From assembly GCF_009730915.1 (NCBI RefSeq), contig NC_052492.1:124001-188000 (forward strand): a DNA stretch of 64,000 nucleotides. The letters are read 5' to 3'. Shown here one piece after another: positions 49,872-62,928 of this stretch (positions within the stretch are counted from its first letter, which is position 1; each line of letters starts with the position of its first letter). The position numbers and the translations under genes are program-made. Below the pieces are notes generated by a model. It worked only from the letters and a program-made list of their open reading frames with translations. It was not told where the DNA came from and made no database searches. The DNA comes from Dioscorea cayenensis subsp. rotundata (lineage: Eukaryota > Streptophyta > Magnoliopsida > Dioscoreales > Dioscoreaceae).

Positions 49872-52576
49872 CTATATGATTTGGTTCTGAAAGGGGAGAA
49901 AGCCATGAGCAAGAGCAGCACACCAGACTTTGTCGACTTCAGTGGTGTTATTACCGCATTCATGAGCATCATCCCATCCTTCGAGAGCATGTACTATTCC
50001 GGCGACACGCCATGCACTCATCACCCTCCTCGGCAGCCAATTCTGTTGTTTTTCATCGCATGATTAGTAGGAAGCTAATTATCAAATAAAACTTGTCGTC
50101 GATGATTTGATGTTAATTACCTCACAAGTATGAACATTTTCAAAGGTTTTTGGTATCAGCATTGCTGGAGTTGTGTGGTAAATGCAATCTTTGCGTTTCT
50201 TTTTCAGAGGAAACTGTGAGAATGGAATGAAATGGGTTCCTTTTTGAGCCTTGGCTTGTTCTTCATCCTTAACTCCATCTCCAACTAACCATACCTACAT
50301 ATATATATATATATATGTAGTTATAAAATAATTATTTCCAAATTCAGATGGTTTTTGATTAATTATAAATTAATTCACCTCAGTTGAGTAGCTGTGAGAT
50401 ATTGTTAAATTATTTCTCAGTTCTTTTGGGATTTTTTGCATCAGGTTTTCAAGCTCATTCTCATCAGCTATCAGAACCTGTTGAAGAATATTAAACAATC
50501 ATAAATTTTGAGTATTATAAAATTTAATAAAAATTAAAAAAATGGATTGAATTTGAAAGAACCTTAAAGTCTCTTTGACACAAAGCAAGGATCAATTGAT
50601 GAGCCATCTGTGTGAATTTCCCTCTGAAAATAACTCTTTTTGTACCTTTAGGAACAGTGTTCAGGACCACAGCTACTGCCAAGCTTATCCCATCAACAAT
50701 TCTAACCTTTAGTTTTGGATTTTTTCGAATATATTGCTCGCCATTTCCGTTCAACTGTTTTTATCAAGCATGTACTTAGATTAACTTATAACTTGCTATT
50801 TATTTATGTCAAATAAATAAAGAAAAAACATATGGTTGAATAGAAGTTACTTGGTTTAATAGACCCAAACTTATAACTTTAACACCCATTGATTCTGCCT
50901 TTGTGATAGCTCCATCAATCATGTCATTAATTTTATTCTTCTCAACACTTGACATATACTGCAAAAGACAATTTAAAAAAAATAAAAATCAAAAGCAATA
51001 TATATATATATATATATAAACTTCTTTCTTACTTGGAAGTTGTATCTTGGTATCAACCATGTCTCCATATGGAGTTTCTCAAGCTTGTTCCTCTCCAAAG
51101 TAAGAGTTGATCCACTGAAGTTTGTTATTATAATTGACAAAACGTATGTAAATGGCCATAGAAGCAAAGAACACAACTTGGAAAAGGGTACAAATGGTGT
51201 AGATGCAAAGGATGCAAAACCAAATGAAAGATGGTATATGGATTGATAGCTAGTTAAGTGGCTCAAATAAATAACATCAGGAACAACACCTTCCTTTCCT
51301 CTTAAACATCTCTCATATAAATCATCACTGGACTTGTCCATTGTTCCATAAATATAATCATAAAATGGCATGAACAATGAGTAGTTTGTTCTGAATTGTG
51401 TATGATGGAGAGAATGAAAACTGCATGAAAAAAAACAAACAAACAATTATGATATATATACCATGTATGATCAGATGAAGATTAAAGAGAAGAAGACTAG
51501 CTAGACTTACCTAGGAGTGTACATGAGATACTTGAGAGGAGGGAAGAGATGAAAAAGGTGTTGAGGAACCACTTCAAAGTTACAATGACCCATGTAATTC
51601 ATGAAGTCAATGTACAGCAGATATAATATTACTCCTATAATGTTAACAGTCCCTGTAAAAGCTGTGCTCATCAATGGTATGGCAAACAGCATGAAGTACA
51701 CCATCTCTTCTCCAAATGGATGTATTACAGCTACCAATTAACAAACATTATACTCAGTTAACATCAACATTTAAATACTATAATGATACTCTTATATATA
51801 TATATATATATATAAAGAAAGAAAGAAAGAAAGAGAGAGGGAGAAAGAGTATACAAGTGATAGGTTGAGTGACAATGGAGGAATGGTGATGAGAATGATA
51901 ACGAGAATAGAGGAAGTGATGATGAAGAGCTCTGTGAAACCAGTAGTAGAGAAACTCCACTGGGCCCATGTGAAGAAATATGATGATAAGAAATCCTTTA
52001 GTGTTCCACCATGGTGCAAAAGAAACTCCAGGTAATACCATGTTTGCTGTGTAAAGAATGATGGCTGTCAAAAGAATCTGGTCATCCCTGCAATTATCCA
52101 TATATATATATAATTTATAATAAATTAATATTTTTTAAATAACTTAACTTGTTTTCTTTATTTCTTAATATTTAATTTGATAATTAATTACCAGTTACTC
52201 TCTCTGTCAACCTGAGAGAAGTCAAGGCTTTTGTCAACAATGAGATGCTTGCTTTGTACTGTCTTGAAACGGGATAAGCTTATCCAGAGTTGAGAATGGA
52301 TAAGTCTAAGCAAGAAGATTGGAAAGATGGCCAAGTTGAACATGGCTATCTCTTCTCCATTGTTTCTCATCCTAAAGAACTTGTACACACTTTGACCTAT
52401 AAATGGAACCAACAATGCATACTTCCATCCATGCACAAGCATGAATGAACCAAATATCAGCACATATATCTATCTATTAATTTGCATGCATGCATTATAT
52501 ATATATATATATATACCTTGAAATTTCCAAGTCTCTGCCATGGCCACTGAGTGAGAGGTCCTGGATTGGAAGCCAT
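49872..52576 (-). CDS. CER1: CER1-like very-long-chain aldehyde decarbonylase (cuticular alkane synthesis)
   Basis: Ten exons: 52576-52517, 52469-52192, 52087-51855, 51730-51511, 51420-51033, 50958-50851, 50754-50563, 50477-50379, 50294-50121, 50042-49872, joining to 641 codons (640 aa); Arabidopsis CER1 is 625. The N-terminus PGPLTQWPWQRLGNFK is typical. Membrane helices and the fatty-acid-hydroxylase-type His clusters are intact: HRALHHHFLYSRYHSHHH, GHCNFE, HSLHHTQFRTNY. The C-terminal WAX2 domain has VRIVDGISLAVAVVLNTVP, WLVGDGV, KKRKDCIYHTTPAM, NWLPRRVMSAWRVAGIVHAL and EGWDDAHECG. It is an ER di-iron enzyme that with CER3 and cytochrome b5 makes odd-chain alkanes. Some introns contain TA microsatellites. 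Confidence 0.96.
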
Positions 52577-54500
52577 TCTTGGTTTCATGCTTTCTCACTA
52601 GAGTCTATATATATATATAAGTTGCAAGTTAGCATAACAAAGTCTTCATGTACCATGGAGATTAATTAATCAAACATTTGATAGTTTTAATGCAGTCATA
52701 TGATCAGTTGTTCACTGGCTTCCTATCTGCTTGAACTTTTAATAGTGATATTAATCCAACATGAAGCCACCTATACTTAGACCAAGGAATAATTAATGAC
52801 CTAACATGACCTAATTAAAAGGTTCACAGTGGTCCTTTGGCATGATAAGGGTTGATTGGAATTCTTATTTCTGGGTGGTTTGGCCATACTTGAGATAGGG
52901 TTTGGCTATCCATTTATCATGGGGTGGTTGGACTTAAATTAGGGTTGTTATGGCTTTGCACCATTTTAGGACCTGTCACACTTTCCCTCATAGGTCCCTA
53001 GCTTCTTGCATGATTATTTATTTATTTATTTATTTATTTCATTTCATTTCTATTTTCATCTTATGTTTTGGCATAATTATTAGGGTTTGCATGGTTTGTG
53101 TCTCAATGAGTGAGTGAAACTAATTTGACCTTTCACACTTTGTACATGAGAAGTTTGGTTGTTGTCTCATAATCAAATGAATTATCTCATCCATTTAATT
53201 TGTATCACTCTGAAAATAATATATATATATATATATATTAGTTAGTTGTTATGGGATATTTAACGTGCACATGCTTTTTTTATTGCGATTTTAAACTCTA
53301 TTTTTATGAGTATATAAAAATAATAATAATACAAAGCTTCACATGCTAAATATGTTCTTCGTTTGTTTGTTTGTTTTTTTTTTTAAATTATTATTCCAAG
53401 TATAAAAAATAATTATACTCACATATCCACATAAATCATTATAATTACATGCAAGCTTATAAAACCGAGATTTTTATAAGATTTTTACACAAATATATAT
53501 ACACGAGTAACACAGTATGGTTTGCCACATTTTGTCAAAATATATATACACATAATTAAAAAAAAAAATCATCATATATTTTTTTTTTAAAATGACATTC
53601 ACTTTTGTTTTTTTTATAAAAATAGATAAACTTCCAAATATTATTACAAAGAAAAACAACAAGTACAACGTGAAAGAAAACAAAAAAATACAACGTGAAA
53701 GAAAACAAAAAAACACAAATTAGATGATCATTACCAAAGATAATACCAATTTAACAAACAAAAAACAGGAAATAATAAAAGAAGAAAAAACAGTTAAAAA
53801 GATAAAGTTCAGTATTAAGAGAACATCGGTGAATGAATCACTCCTGAAACAGTTAATCCGAGTTGAGACCATGTTGCGCTGTGCTTTCGTTCAAGAAGAC
53901 CAGGGATCCCTTCACATCTTCCAAAACTCTCATTTTCACCCTGTGCGGTGGGGATGATGAGGAAAAAGAATCCTCACTGATCGAACTCACATAGCCACGG
54001 TTTGTCCATAAAGACTTGACTCCAAGTCGGGTGCAGTCACATGCACCCAACCGTCCAAAACTGGACCACACTGTACACATAAATATTCAGACTGTATCAT
54101 CTAATAGACATGACCTCAACCAGACAACAATTAACCATCACTATATTCCCACCAACTTAATATATTGGTTTCAACAACAAAGAATTCCAAAAAATACATA
54201 TATGATCAGTTACATAGATTCTTGTGTGGTTGGATCAAGAAAGAAAGCATTGATAAGTCCTGATTTTCGGCAAATGCCACAACTGGTTTTAGTACAAAAC
54301 TCTTAAGGAATATATCGCCATTTCTTGCTCTTGATAATCAACAACCTTCGGCTGAAATATTCAAACCTCTCACTTGTGTGATGATTGTTCTCCGCCGGAC
54401 AGCAACAATCGGATTATCCAACTGCGGTCAATCAAGAATCAGTGGATGAACTTAAAGACAGTAATAGATGAATGATGAGAAAGGTAGAGCAAGAGATCAT
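52577..54500. other. CER1 promoter side and AT-rich intergenic DNA
   Basis: 52577-53000 is the upstream region of CER1. 53020-53850 is AT-rich with TTTA and TA microsatellites. 53850-54300 is more complex and may be 3' UTR of the next minus gene or an unrecognised exon, as a 75-codon minus frame there (53853-54080) has no recognised similarity. Confidence 0.45.
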
Positions 54501-56671
54501 CTACATTATAGTGCAGACACAATCGTCTTGTTCATCCTCTGAGTCACTTGTATCACTGTAAACAAACATAACAAACAAATATTACCGCAAGCCGGGAAAA
54601 TAATGCATGTATTAGCACAAGGAATTCAACTGCTAGTGAAAGGCATTGTGTGATTAATTATTAAACAGTCTAGGATAGCAGAGAGACATTGTTAGTGTCG
54701 ATGAATCGATAAAAGAGAATATAAGTTATTTGTTTTAAGTTTTATAAAGATGACTGATAGATGAGAAAGCATTGCATTGGCTAGATTTTGAATTATCTGC
54801 AGAAGTTTGATCTTATCTCCGTCTTTGGATAATTTTTGGTTATAACATCAGAGCATGGTGTAATCACAACAAAAGCACATTCAATGACAGTTATCTGCAT
54901 TTAGTTTTGAATCCCAGAACACTCCCAAAAACAAACAAAAAATGAAACAATATCGGTTTTAAAATAGGCAGGATTAAAAGAAAGAAATACATAAATATTG
55001 GTGAAAACAAATTGCAAACAGAAATTTAGTAGGTTAACCAGGTGAATGAGAAAAAGCAATTCATGATTTGACAGTATAACGAGCGGCCACAAGAAAAATG
55101 TCACTAATAATGCATAAGAAGACACATATTGATGGGTCAAACCGTTGTACATGCTTTATCTGAAAAAATGGGCTATATCCATGAATTTTAACATTTATCT
55201 ACATAACCATTCTCATATCTATCATTCAAATGGGATTTACTCAAATGGACTTGAACCTTCTTAAAGATATTAAAGACAGTTTTCTGTGTTTTACTTGAAT
55301 GCAAGTTGTTTTTCCAAAGTTACTCATTGTTATCACGACAGAAAGATATTAGAAAAATATATCAAGTATGCTGTGACTACAGATATGATAATGTGTATTC
55401 ACTAAACACATTTCCTGAATTCCACTAAACACGTGAAGACACAGATAACATAAAACAAAATAAGAATGATTAAGTATCATGCAAATTATTTAACTCGAAA
55501 AATCTTAAAACTTAAACCATATTAAAATCAAACATGAATCATATATCATAAACACCCAATTCAGGACATGACAAAGTTAAGGATAATGATAAAGCACAGT
55601 CTGCAACACTCAACTTAAGAGAACACTATTAACAAACACACATGACAGATTGCAATATGTTATCTGTTTTGTTCTCGAAAATCAAGAAAAAAAAATTACT
55701 TCAGCAATTTGCTTATAAAATGATTTAGCATCCTACCTTTATCAAGAAGGGTCCTGAAAATTCAGGATTACTGGGCCACAAAACACTAAATAGGTACCCA
55801 ATAATTCCATATCTACCACTCTTCCAACTTGCGCCATAGAGAATTGAGAAAGTAAGAAATCTCAAAACAGAGATATGTGGGCCTATCACTGGGAGAAAGA
55901 GACATTGCTTTCACAGACCAATAAGAACTCATTATCATTCGGAAAATTTAAGCAGTTTAAAGTCACACTTGGTACATGACATCAAGTAAAGTGATATAAA
56001 TAGATAAACAATAAAAACCTCAGTATACCTCAACTTTCTCAATCCTCACGATATTCTAATCCACAACACTGTAACTAAACATAGACCAATCACAATTAAT
56101 ACATTTTATACTACTTTTGAACCTTATCCTTTCCGACTGACCAGGTCTTATCTTTCTTTTTCATTTGACACAGTCCTCATCAATAAACTTAAACAATCAC
56201 AATAAAATCATAAAAAGACATTCCAAAGAAGCAAATCACAACGAAGCCAAGCAATGAGAGTTTAGTTCACATACAAAAATACTTCTAGATTTGCATTCTG
56301 CCGACCGACATGACCAAGCACAGTGACACATGACCAAGTCAATACAAAACCAAACAAAAAAACAAGCACAAAGAAACAGTCAAGGAATCAAGAACGGTTG
56401 AGGAAATAGTGAGAAAGACCAACCTTGGATAGAATTCCAACACTTCCACAAGCTTGTTCCCGTTGACATCGTTCCACGTGACTTTTCGCCCTAGACTCTT
56501 CGGCCGCTCACCGGGCATGACACAGTTCACCGCCGGTGGATGAAGCGATGATCTTTTCCCATCGCCTTCACCATCGTCATCCCCCTTATCCACGCCTTCC
56601 TGCTCAGAACCATCAACAGCCGAGACCTTATACCCATCCCTACAAGCTGGGTCGGCATCACCTGAATCCAT
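54501..56671 (-). CDS. Small acidic plant protein ending in a CaaX prenylation box
   Basis: Two exons, 56671-56424 and 54555-54501, separated by a 1868-bp intron, join in phase to 101 codons (100 aa). The N-terminal half is acidic and low-complexity (EQEGVDKGDDDGEGDGKR). The C-terminal half reads KVTWNDVNGNKLVEVLEFYP, then SDTSDSEDEQDDCVCTIM. The VxWND.NG.KL.EVLEF...SDSEDE..D.C.C.IM pattern is shared, from memory, with small uncharacterised angiosperm proteins; no function is known to me. The last four residues CTIM fit CaaX with X = Met, predicting farnesylation, and the Cys two residues upstream could be palmitoylated. The 5' leader extends to about 57180. Confidence 0.78.
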
Positions 56672-57794
56672 CGACTTCTACAAAGAAAACCTCCACAACC
56701 CAGTCCTAATTCCTCTCATCTACACCCCAATACCCTAAAAGATCACGAAAACAAAGCAAGAAAAAACCAAAAGACTCCATAAAGGAGCCACCTTTTGCTT
56801 CAAGACTAAGAAAGCCGATAACTTTTTTGTTAACAAAACCGGAAACCCCAAAATAAAACTGCTAAAAATCAACAAAAATTCATCCGGAGAGCCAAATCGA
56901 ATTTAGTCAGGATCAAGCTAAAAAAGGATAGCATATTCACCAGAAAAGACAAAATCCAACAATCCAAATGCAAAAACACAATAGAAAAATTGATTTTTTA
57001 ATAGAGATTGGAGTGAAATAGATAGAAAAAAACAAGTATAAAGATCGAATTGGATAAAAAGGAGAGAGATTTATAGAGCAAGGAAGCAGAGAAGAAGGCG
57101 GGAGAGGAAGCAGAGGAGAAACGACTCTGAATGAGACCTCGACGCTTCCCAGAACCAACAACCGAACCATCGCTTTTGGGGCCACATTCCACGTTCAAAT
57201 GTACCTCATGTCAACCCTATCTTATCATCAACCACCCGTTCTACACCGTCAGATCATCATCATCAAAGTCACGAACAGTCAAAATTGCACTTTGCGTATG
57301 GCCTTAAACTGCCTCGCGGGTGTACTTACAAACCTCACAGTGTGTTCAGCACCGCGCTGGCGAGTGGGACCCTTTTGACTAAAGACTAAGGACTGGTACG
57401 ATGAACCGCACGCTGATCTCCATGAGACGGCATCGATCACCGTCCAAATTTCCTCGAGATTTGATCTCGAGCAGAAACGAACGGTGATCCGTATATCAAA
57501 TGAGATCTCTTCATGCCGTGCTTTAAAGGTGTATGGGACATTAGATCGACCGGTCTGAATAAAGACGGGCGACACGTGCGGATTCCTTGTTGGCGCATTA
57601 TTGGAGCCACCAACCAATCCCTGACTTCCACGTGGTGCGGGGACCACAAGCATTTTAGCCGCCAAATCTTAATGCGAGAGCAACTAACAACTAAGATCGA
57701 ATCAAAGTTTTAAGTAAAATTTTAGTTTCAGAATTATCATGTTCAATCAAAGCCAAGGATACAAAGAACAACAAAATTCACAGTGGATGCAAGA
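56672..57794. other. Leader and promoter of the CaaX gene
   Basis: AT-rich leader 56690-57000, CT/GA-rich block 57060-57130, then GC-moderate promoter DNA 57180-57700. The 3' UTR of the BRCT gene lies up to 57794. No reliable coding frame is seen; the minus frame 57279-57665 has no recognisable protein features. Confidence 0.45.
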
Positions 57795-60612
57795 TCAGAA
57801 CTTTGAAGAAGCAATGGCATCCAGAAGCCTAGTATGAGTTATAACTTGTGCATGAATCCTTCCGGCCAGAGCTTCGGCATCTTCACATCTCTTTCTTACA
57901 TCTTCGACAGGATCCCACGAAAAGTTACCCGGCGGAGGGTCAGCATTATATACAATGTAGATTAGCTGAGAACTAGAGTTATCTGAAGCAAGGGCATCAT
58001 TCTTGTCTAGGATTACTCCACCAGCAACAGATATGAGAGTTTCTAGGTCACGCTGGCGAGACGGTGAAAAGTAACCACTGAAGTAGAAGCTCAGGCCGGT
58101 AAAAAGCTTTGGAAACTGCAAGATAGAGGTTGAGGAACAAGGTCATCAATCCATACTCTAACATCTTTCATGATACTTCTTGTCAGCTTATCATTGAAGA
58201 ACATTAACCTTTTTCATCAGTCTAATTCTTCCTGTTTTTGGTCCATCTGAGCTGCCATAAATGTCGAGGTTAATCTCGTAAGGTTCTTCTGATACGAGTT
58301 TTCTAGCTTCCATGCTTGCTTTCACCCCTGAAAATTGGCAATTGTAAGTTGGTTTATCTTTGTATTATGAGGTGGTATGCAGATAAGATATCGATTAATG
58401 CTTACAGTTTATATTTAGAACCCATTTGCCGGTCAAAATAGCCATGAGAACCTTGAGAGTCCTGCTGCATGCACCTTTTTCATCAGTTGAGGCTATAACG
58501 TGGGTTACAATTTGATCCCATGTCTTCCTTACAGCTGCACCGATAAAATTTGCGAATTTGTCTACGAGTTCCTGCATATTGGCTGGGAAATGAGCAGCAT
58601 AGGAAGGAAGCTTGTAGCTTCATAGAGGGACAAATATCACAAATGGCAAGCCAAACAGAGAATGTCATGGCATAAAAAAGTGATACCCTTTTTCCTTAAA
58701 AGAAAAGAAAAGAGATTGCCGGATGATATTCTATGTAGTTTTTCATCCAAATAGGATTGGACATTACCTTCTCCTCTTCAGAGAGAGCAGATCCACAGAG
58801 AATCCATTTGCTGTTCTGAGTGGTTGAGTCCCTAGAAAAGGATAGAAACAATGAGTTAATTACCATGCAAAGAAGAAGAAGAAGCAATTCCTGGATGCTC
58901 AACAAGATTCCTCATGTGATTCATGAGCATCAGGGTATGTTACTTTAATCTTTAAGTCATATAAATTCATATGCCTCAAAGCATTTGGTGTACAATAACA
59001 TGGAGTTGCTTGTGCTATTTAAAATAAAAGAATTTTATTCAGCTTCTTCCAAAAAAAAAAAAAACAATAGTAAAATTCATGGAGATTAAAGTTTTTAGAC
59101 GTCCTACATTTGACCAGGTGAAGGTTGGTCAGTATGAATCTTCATTCTAGTACTTCCGGGATCATCACAAGGCAATTTGAGAGAAGTATGAGAAGGACAA
59201 AGCACAAGATAATTTTCCTGTTGCATACACACAAAAAAAAAAGTCAAGTTTCCTTCAGTGACCATCATAAAATTCTCAGAAAATCAGGATCATGGAACTC
59301 AAGAAAACAGAGGTGATAACATATGGAGATGAGAACATACACAATCCCATCGACAACCTCGCAGCTGCACTGCACATGGTACATGATAGCTCTTCTTGCA
59401 TTTCTCTAAAAAACAACCTAGAGCAGCACCCTTCTTCCCACATTTGCCACATTTAAGCTTTGAGGCGCGCAATACTTCAGCTTCCAAATTAATGACTTTA
59501 TCCCCCTCATAGAATACCTGTGGCGCCCTGAATAATAAAAAAAAAGCTGCTTGTAACATGAAAAATAAAAACTATTAAATAGTCTCCAAATAGTGCAATG
59601 ATATTATGAAAGAGGCTATTACTGGAAATACAATCATTGCCCATAACTCAAAGTTGAGGATTACTGCCATATGTGTTTCCATAGGATTAAATTGATTCCT
59701 AAGAAACAATTGAATAAAAACAGTGTACCAATCAACACATTTCTGATGAGCATGAATGGAATTTGCTTGAGATGGTTGGTGGTTCTCTACCAGCCGTTCA
59801 CCAACATAATGTTGCATAAGCCCGGTCAACTGACATTACACTCAATATTGTTAACTTTGGGTCAAATATAAAGATAAGCACAAAAGGATAACACTATGAA
59901 TCAAATGTAGCATCCACACAGGAGCTTTCCATAAACTACTTGGTACTTTAGATTAGATAGCATCAATAGGGAAAGTTTTTTTTTTTTTTTTGGTAATTAT
60001 TAATCAACCAGCAAAAATAAATAAATAAATAAAGGAAAGTAGATTTAGAGTAACTCACATCTGTGATTTTAAAGGAATGGCAAAAAGCACATTTCACAGG
60101 CCCATCCGCAGCAGATTGGTTAGAAGAATGTGGCGGCTTAATTTGAGAGCATGTTTTAATGCCAGTGTTCAATTTCCGCTTCTTTGAATTAGCAATATTA
60201 CCCTCTTTCATGGTAGAGAATTTGGAGATGGTTCGGTTGTACGTTTTTGAATGCTGTAAGACATTGTCCTTTTTTTTAACAGGAGTTACATCATTTGCAA
60301 GTTTTGATGAACACTTCTCATGTGACCCCTCGATGCTCTGAGTAATGGTAAATCATATAGAAGAGAGTTAAACCCCAAAAAAATATGCGGTGAGAATAAG
60401 TGCAAAATGTGACAGATAGCACATCTGATACAGAAACCATCATATGGCTAATGATCAGATGTCCTAATGAGTGAACATGTAAGTTTAAAATGTATTTAAG
60501 TGTTTCTGTATTCACCAATGCAAGTAAAGTTTACCATCTATAACAACTTTAGGTACCCTTTGATGAGTAAAGGGATCAATGGCTTTGTAGATTCTTGCTG
60601 TTGTTCACACAT
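57795..60612 (-). CDS. Extended-PHD plus tandem BRCT protein related to BRCA1/BARD1, no RING seen
   Basis: Nine minus-strand coding exons: 60612-60557, 60335-60059, 59829-59729, 59527-59341, 59217-59115, 58831-58768, 58571-58406, 58327-58209, 58115-57795; about 465 codons. After a short basic N-terminus (KKRKLN) comes an extended PHD: VKCAFCHSF, HQKCVDWAPQVFYEGDKVIN, KLKCGKCGKKGAALGC, KCKKSYHVPCAVQLRGCRWD, ENYLVLCPSH. Tandem BRCT repeats follow: KWILCGSALS, WDQIVTHVIA, ILTGKWVLN, then LFTGLSFYFSGYFSP, DLETLISVAGGVIL. This is the C-terminal architecture of plant BRCA1 and BARD1. All junctions keep phase except 59115 to 58831, which is off by one base with the weak donor found, so a small exon or alternative donor is missed. 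A non-coding leader exon lies at about 61382-61520. Confidence 0.82.
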
Positions 60613-61520
60613 TAGTACCAGATCATAAATCTGAAAAAAAAGCACAACGGAAACAATGGTCGAACATAAAAAAGGAAAATATTAATTAGCAATTATTTTT
60701 GTCATTGGCTTATCCATTTCGTTAACCAAACAAGTGCAAAACTTTCGTCATTGTCATCTTTTTCACTATGCTTTCCTTCACTCAAAACACAGCGATTATT
60801 TTCACTTCACATAAAAACAATAACGATCATTTCTTCATAACCAAAAAGGTAAACTACAAACAAGACATTCAGATCCATTTTTGGAAAACCTACAGAAAGA
60901 AAGAAGGCATTTCACCAAGTCTAGTGACAGCAAAATAACAGGCATCAAACAAGTGATAACAGTCCCAATTTTAGCAATGTCTCAATGAAAAGAAGAACAT
61001 GGTAGCCAAAGCAATAAGAAAAAGCTCAATTAGAGTACAAAATAAAAGGAATCAGAACCAATCCACACATGAATTAAGTTCCAATACTAACAACACCATG
61101 GGCATAAGTGATAAAATTCCCAACTTTGGCAGTCTCTCAGTGAAACACAAACAAAGAATCACAAAACCTAACATGTGACCACTGAGCAACAGCATGAACA
61201 GACTCCGCATGGCTAAACTGCAAACAAACAAGAAAACGCGACAAAAAAACCTCAACTTTTGCATTTTTTCAGTGAAAATCCCATGAATTCCAACTAAAAA
61301 AAAGGCATTAAAAACGCCACTGATAAAAATCACTACACTTAAAACACCAAATCAAATGCGGAATTTTTAAGCGAAACAAACCTTGAATCCCAACTCTCTC
61401 AAGTTGAAATTGAGCAGAAATGCAATGATAGATCGAGCTTAGAACACAATCCTAGGGTTTCCCAATCGTCTCCTCCTCCGATCCTCGAGAATCCAACCGG
61501 AGTCCTTCTCGTTCCTTCTT
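60613..61520. other. First intron(s) and leader of the BRCT gene
   Basis: 61382-61520 reads as a 5' UTR exon with donor GGATTCAAG|GTTTGT on the minus strand. 60640-61381 is AT-rich intron. I searched it for CxxC/CxH RING spacing on the minus strand and saw none. Confidence 0.5.
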
Positions 61521-62062
61521 CTCCAAAAGTCGTGAGGAGCGGGATCATTGATTTGATTCATTTGATGAGGACACGTGTACGGCTATGATCAACAAATTTA
61601 CCGCCATAATTATGATTATCCACCCTTAATTATTTACCATTAATATTTTAACATATATTCCCTTACAAAATTCGAAATTACATCCGTACTTATTCCTGAG
61701 TCAGTACTTTTACTATACTTAATTATTAACTTTTTTTTTGAAGAAAAAAAGTCTTGAATTTCACTGATCCAATTATTTACATAATTCTCAGGAGAAAATG
61801 TAAGCTTGGTAAATATTGATAACCAACGGATGGAATAAAACTCACCCAAAAAAAGGAGGCATTTGTTCTTTAAAATTCAACAGTAAAATTCATTAATCAT
61901 TATGGCTAAAAAGAGCAAAAGAGAATTTTGCATTTAAGATTGTGCCATGGTTATTGACTGATGAAGGAAAAGACAAAGAATGGCATGAGCTTATAAATTA
62001 ACAACACTTCACTTCATTCAGTCATTGTATGAAAAAGATTAAAAGAGTGAAGTGATTGTTCA
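61521..62062. promoter_or_regulatory. Divergent upstream region between BRCT gene (-) and R2R3-MYB (+)
   Basis: 540 bp, AT-rich, with an A/T run at 61728-61750. A CACGTG-like G-box context (GGACACGTGT) sits at 61569-61578. The MYB leader directly precedes 62063. Confidence 0.45.
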
Positions 62063-62928
62063 ATGGCGAAAACTTCAAATGATAAGAATGGAAATGGAAA
62101 GAGAAAACAATGGACAAGTGAGGAAGACAAGGCACTAACAGACTACGTCACAATACATGGAATTGGTCCCAGTTGGAAGAGTCTGGCACAAAATGCAGGT
62201 GTTTAATTCTTTTAAACTAATAAAACTCTTCATTAATAATCATATAACATGTAAACCATACAAACAGTTGAGTGATTTTAACTGCTGACATATTTATGAC
62301 TATCTTCAAACAAGAAATGGTTCATCATACTGCTATGAAATTAAAGATTTTTAAGATTTCAGGTCTCAAGCGATGCGGACGGAGCTGCCGTGCCCGGTGG
62401 CTGAACTACCTGAACCCCGGGATCAAACATGGAGCATTTACTGAAGAAGAAGATGACATGATATGTAATCTCTTCAAGCAGTTGGGAAGCAGGCAATCTA
62501 ACAATTTTCTTTATCACCATTTCTTGTTATTCAATTCAATTCAATCTGATTGCATCCATTGACATGATAATTTGTGGTGTTTGCATGGCATTAGTTGGTC
62601 AGTGATTGCTACATACCTACCAGGAAGGACAGACCAGCACATCAAGAATCACTTCAGAAGCAGACTGAGTAAGAAGCTCATGTTGCCTGGACCAAGTCCT
62701 AAGAGCCATGCACTGGTTCCGCAAATAGAATTTGGGTTGCCTGAGAAACCAGGGCTTGATCAACTGCCTGATTTCAAAGAGACGGTGGATTTATTCGTCA
62801 TGTCACCGCCTCGCCATCAGTTTCTTGATACTGTTGTTGCTGCAGATGAATTGGCGAGTGACGAATGCTTTGAATGCTTTGACAGTCAGTTCTGGTGGTC
62901 ATTAGATGATCACTTGGTTGGTTCTTGA
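62063..62928 (+). CDS. R2R3-MYB transcription factor
   Basis: Three exons, 62063-62198, 62363-62492 and 62595-62928, join to 200 codons (199 aa). R2 is [48 protein letters not shown] (three Trp present). R3 is [21 protein letters not shown] then [29 protein letters not shown], with Phe replacing the first Trp as is usual in plants. The second intron starts with GC (AG|GCAATC), required by phase. The tail of about 90 residues is acidic near the end ([20 protein letters not shown]), likely an activation region. The [11 protein letters not shown] variant of the usual GRTDNEIKN, the short length and R2 spacing make subgroup assignment uncertain. Confidence 0.88.

Noticed and set aside
49854-50063. 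Plus-strand 69-codon frame
   Set aside because: Antisense of the last CER1 exon, which reads NWLPRRVMSAWRVAGIVHAL on the minus strand.
53853-54080. 75-codon minus-strand frame between CER1 and the CaaX gene
   Set aside because: Sequence is more complex than its surroundings, but no motif, splice partner or start context supports a protein.
57279-57665. 128-codon minus-strand frame upstream of the CaaX gene
   Set aside because: Lies in the promoter of that gene; no domain, and overlapping frames on both strands are equally open.
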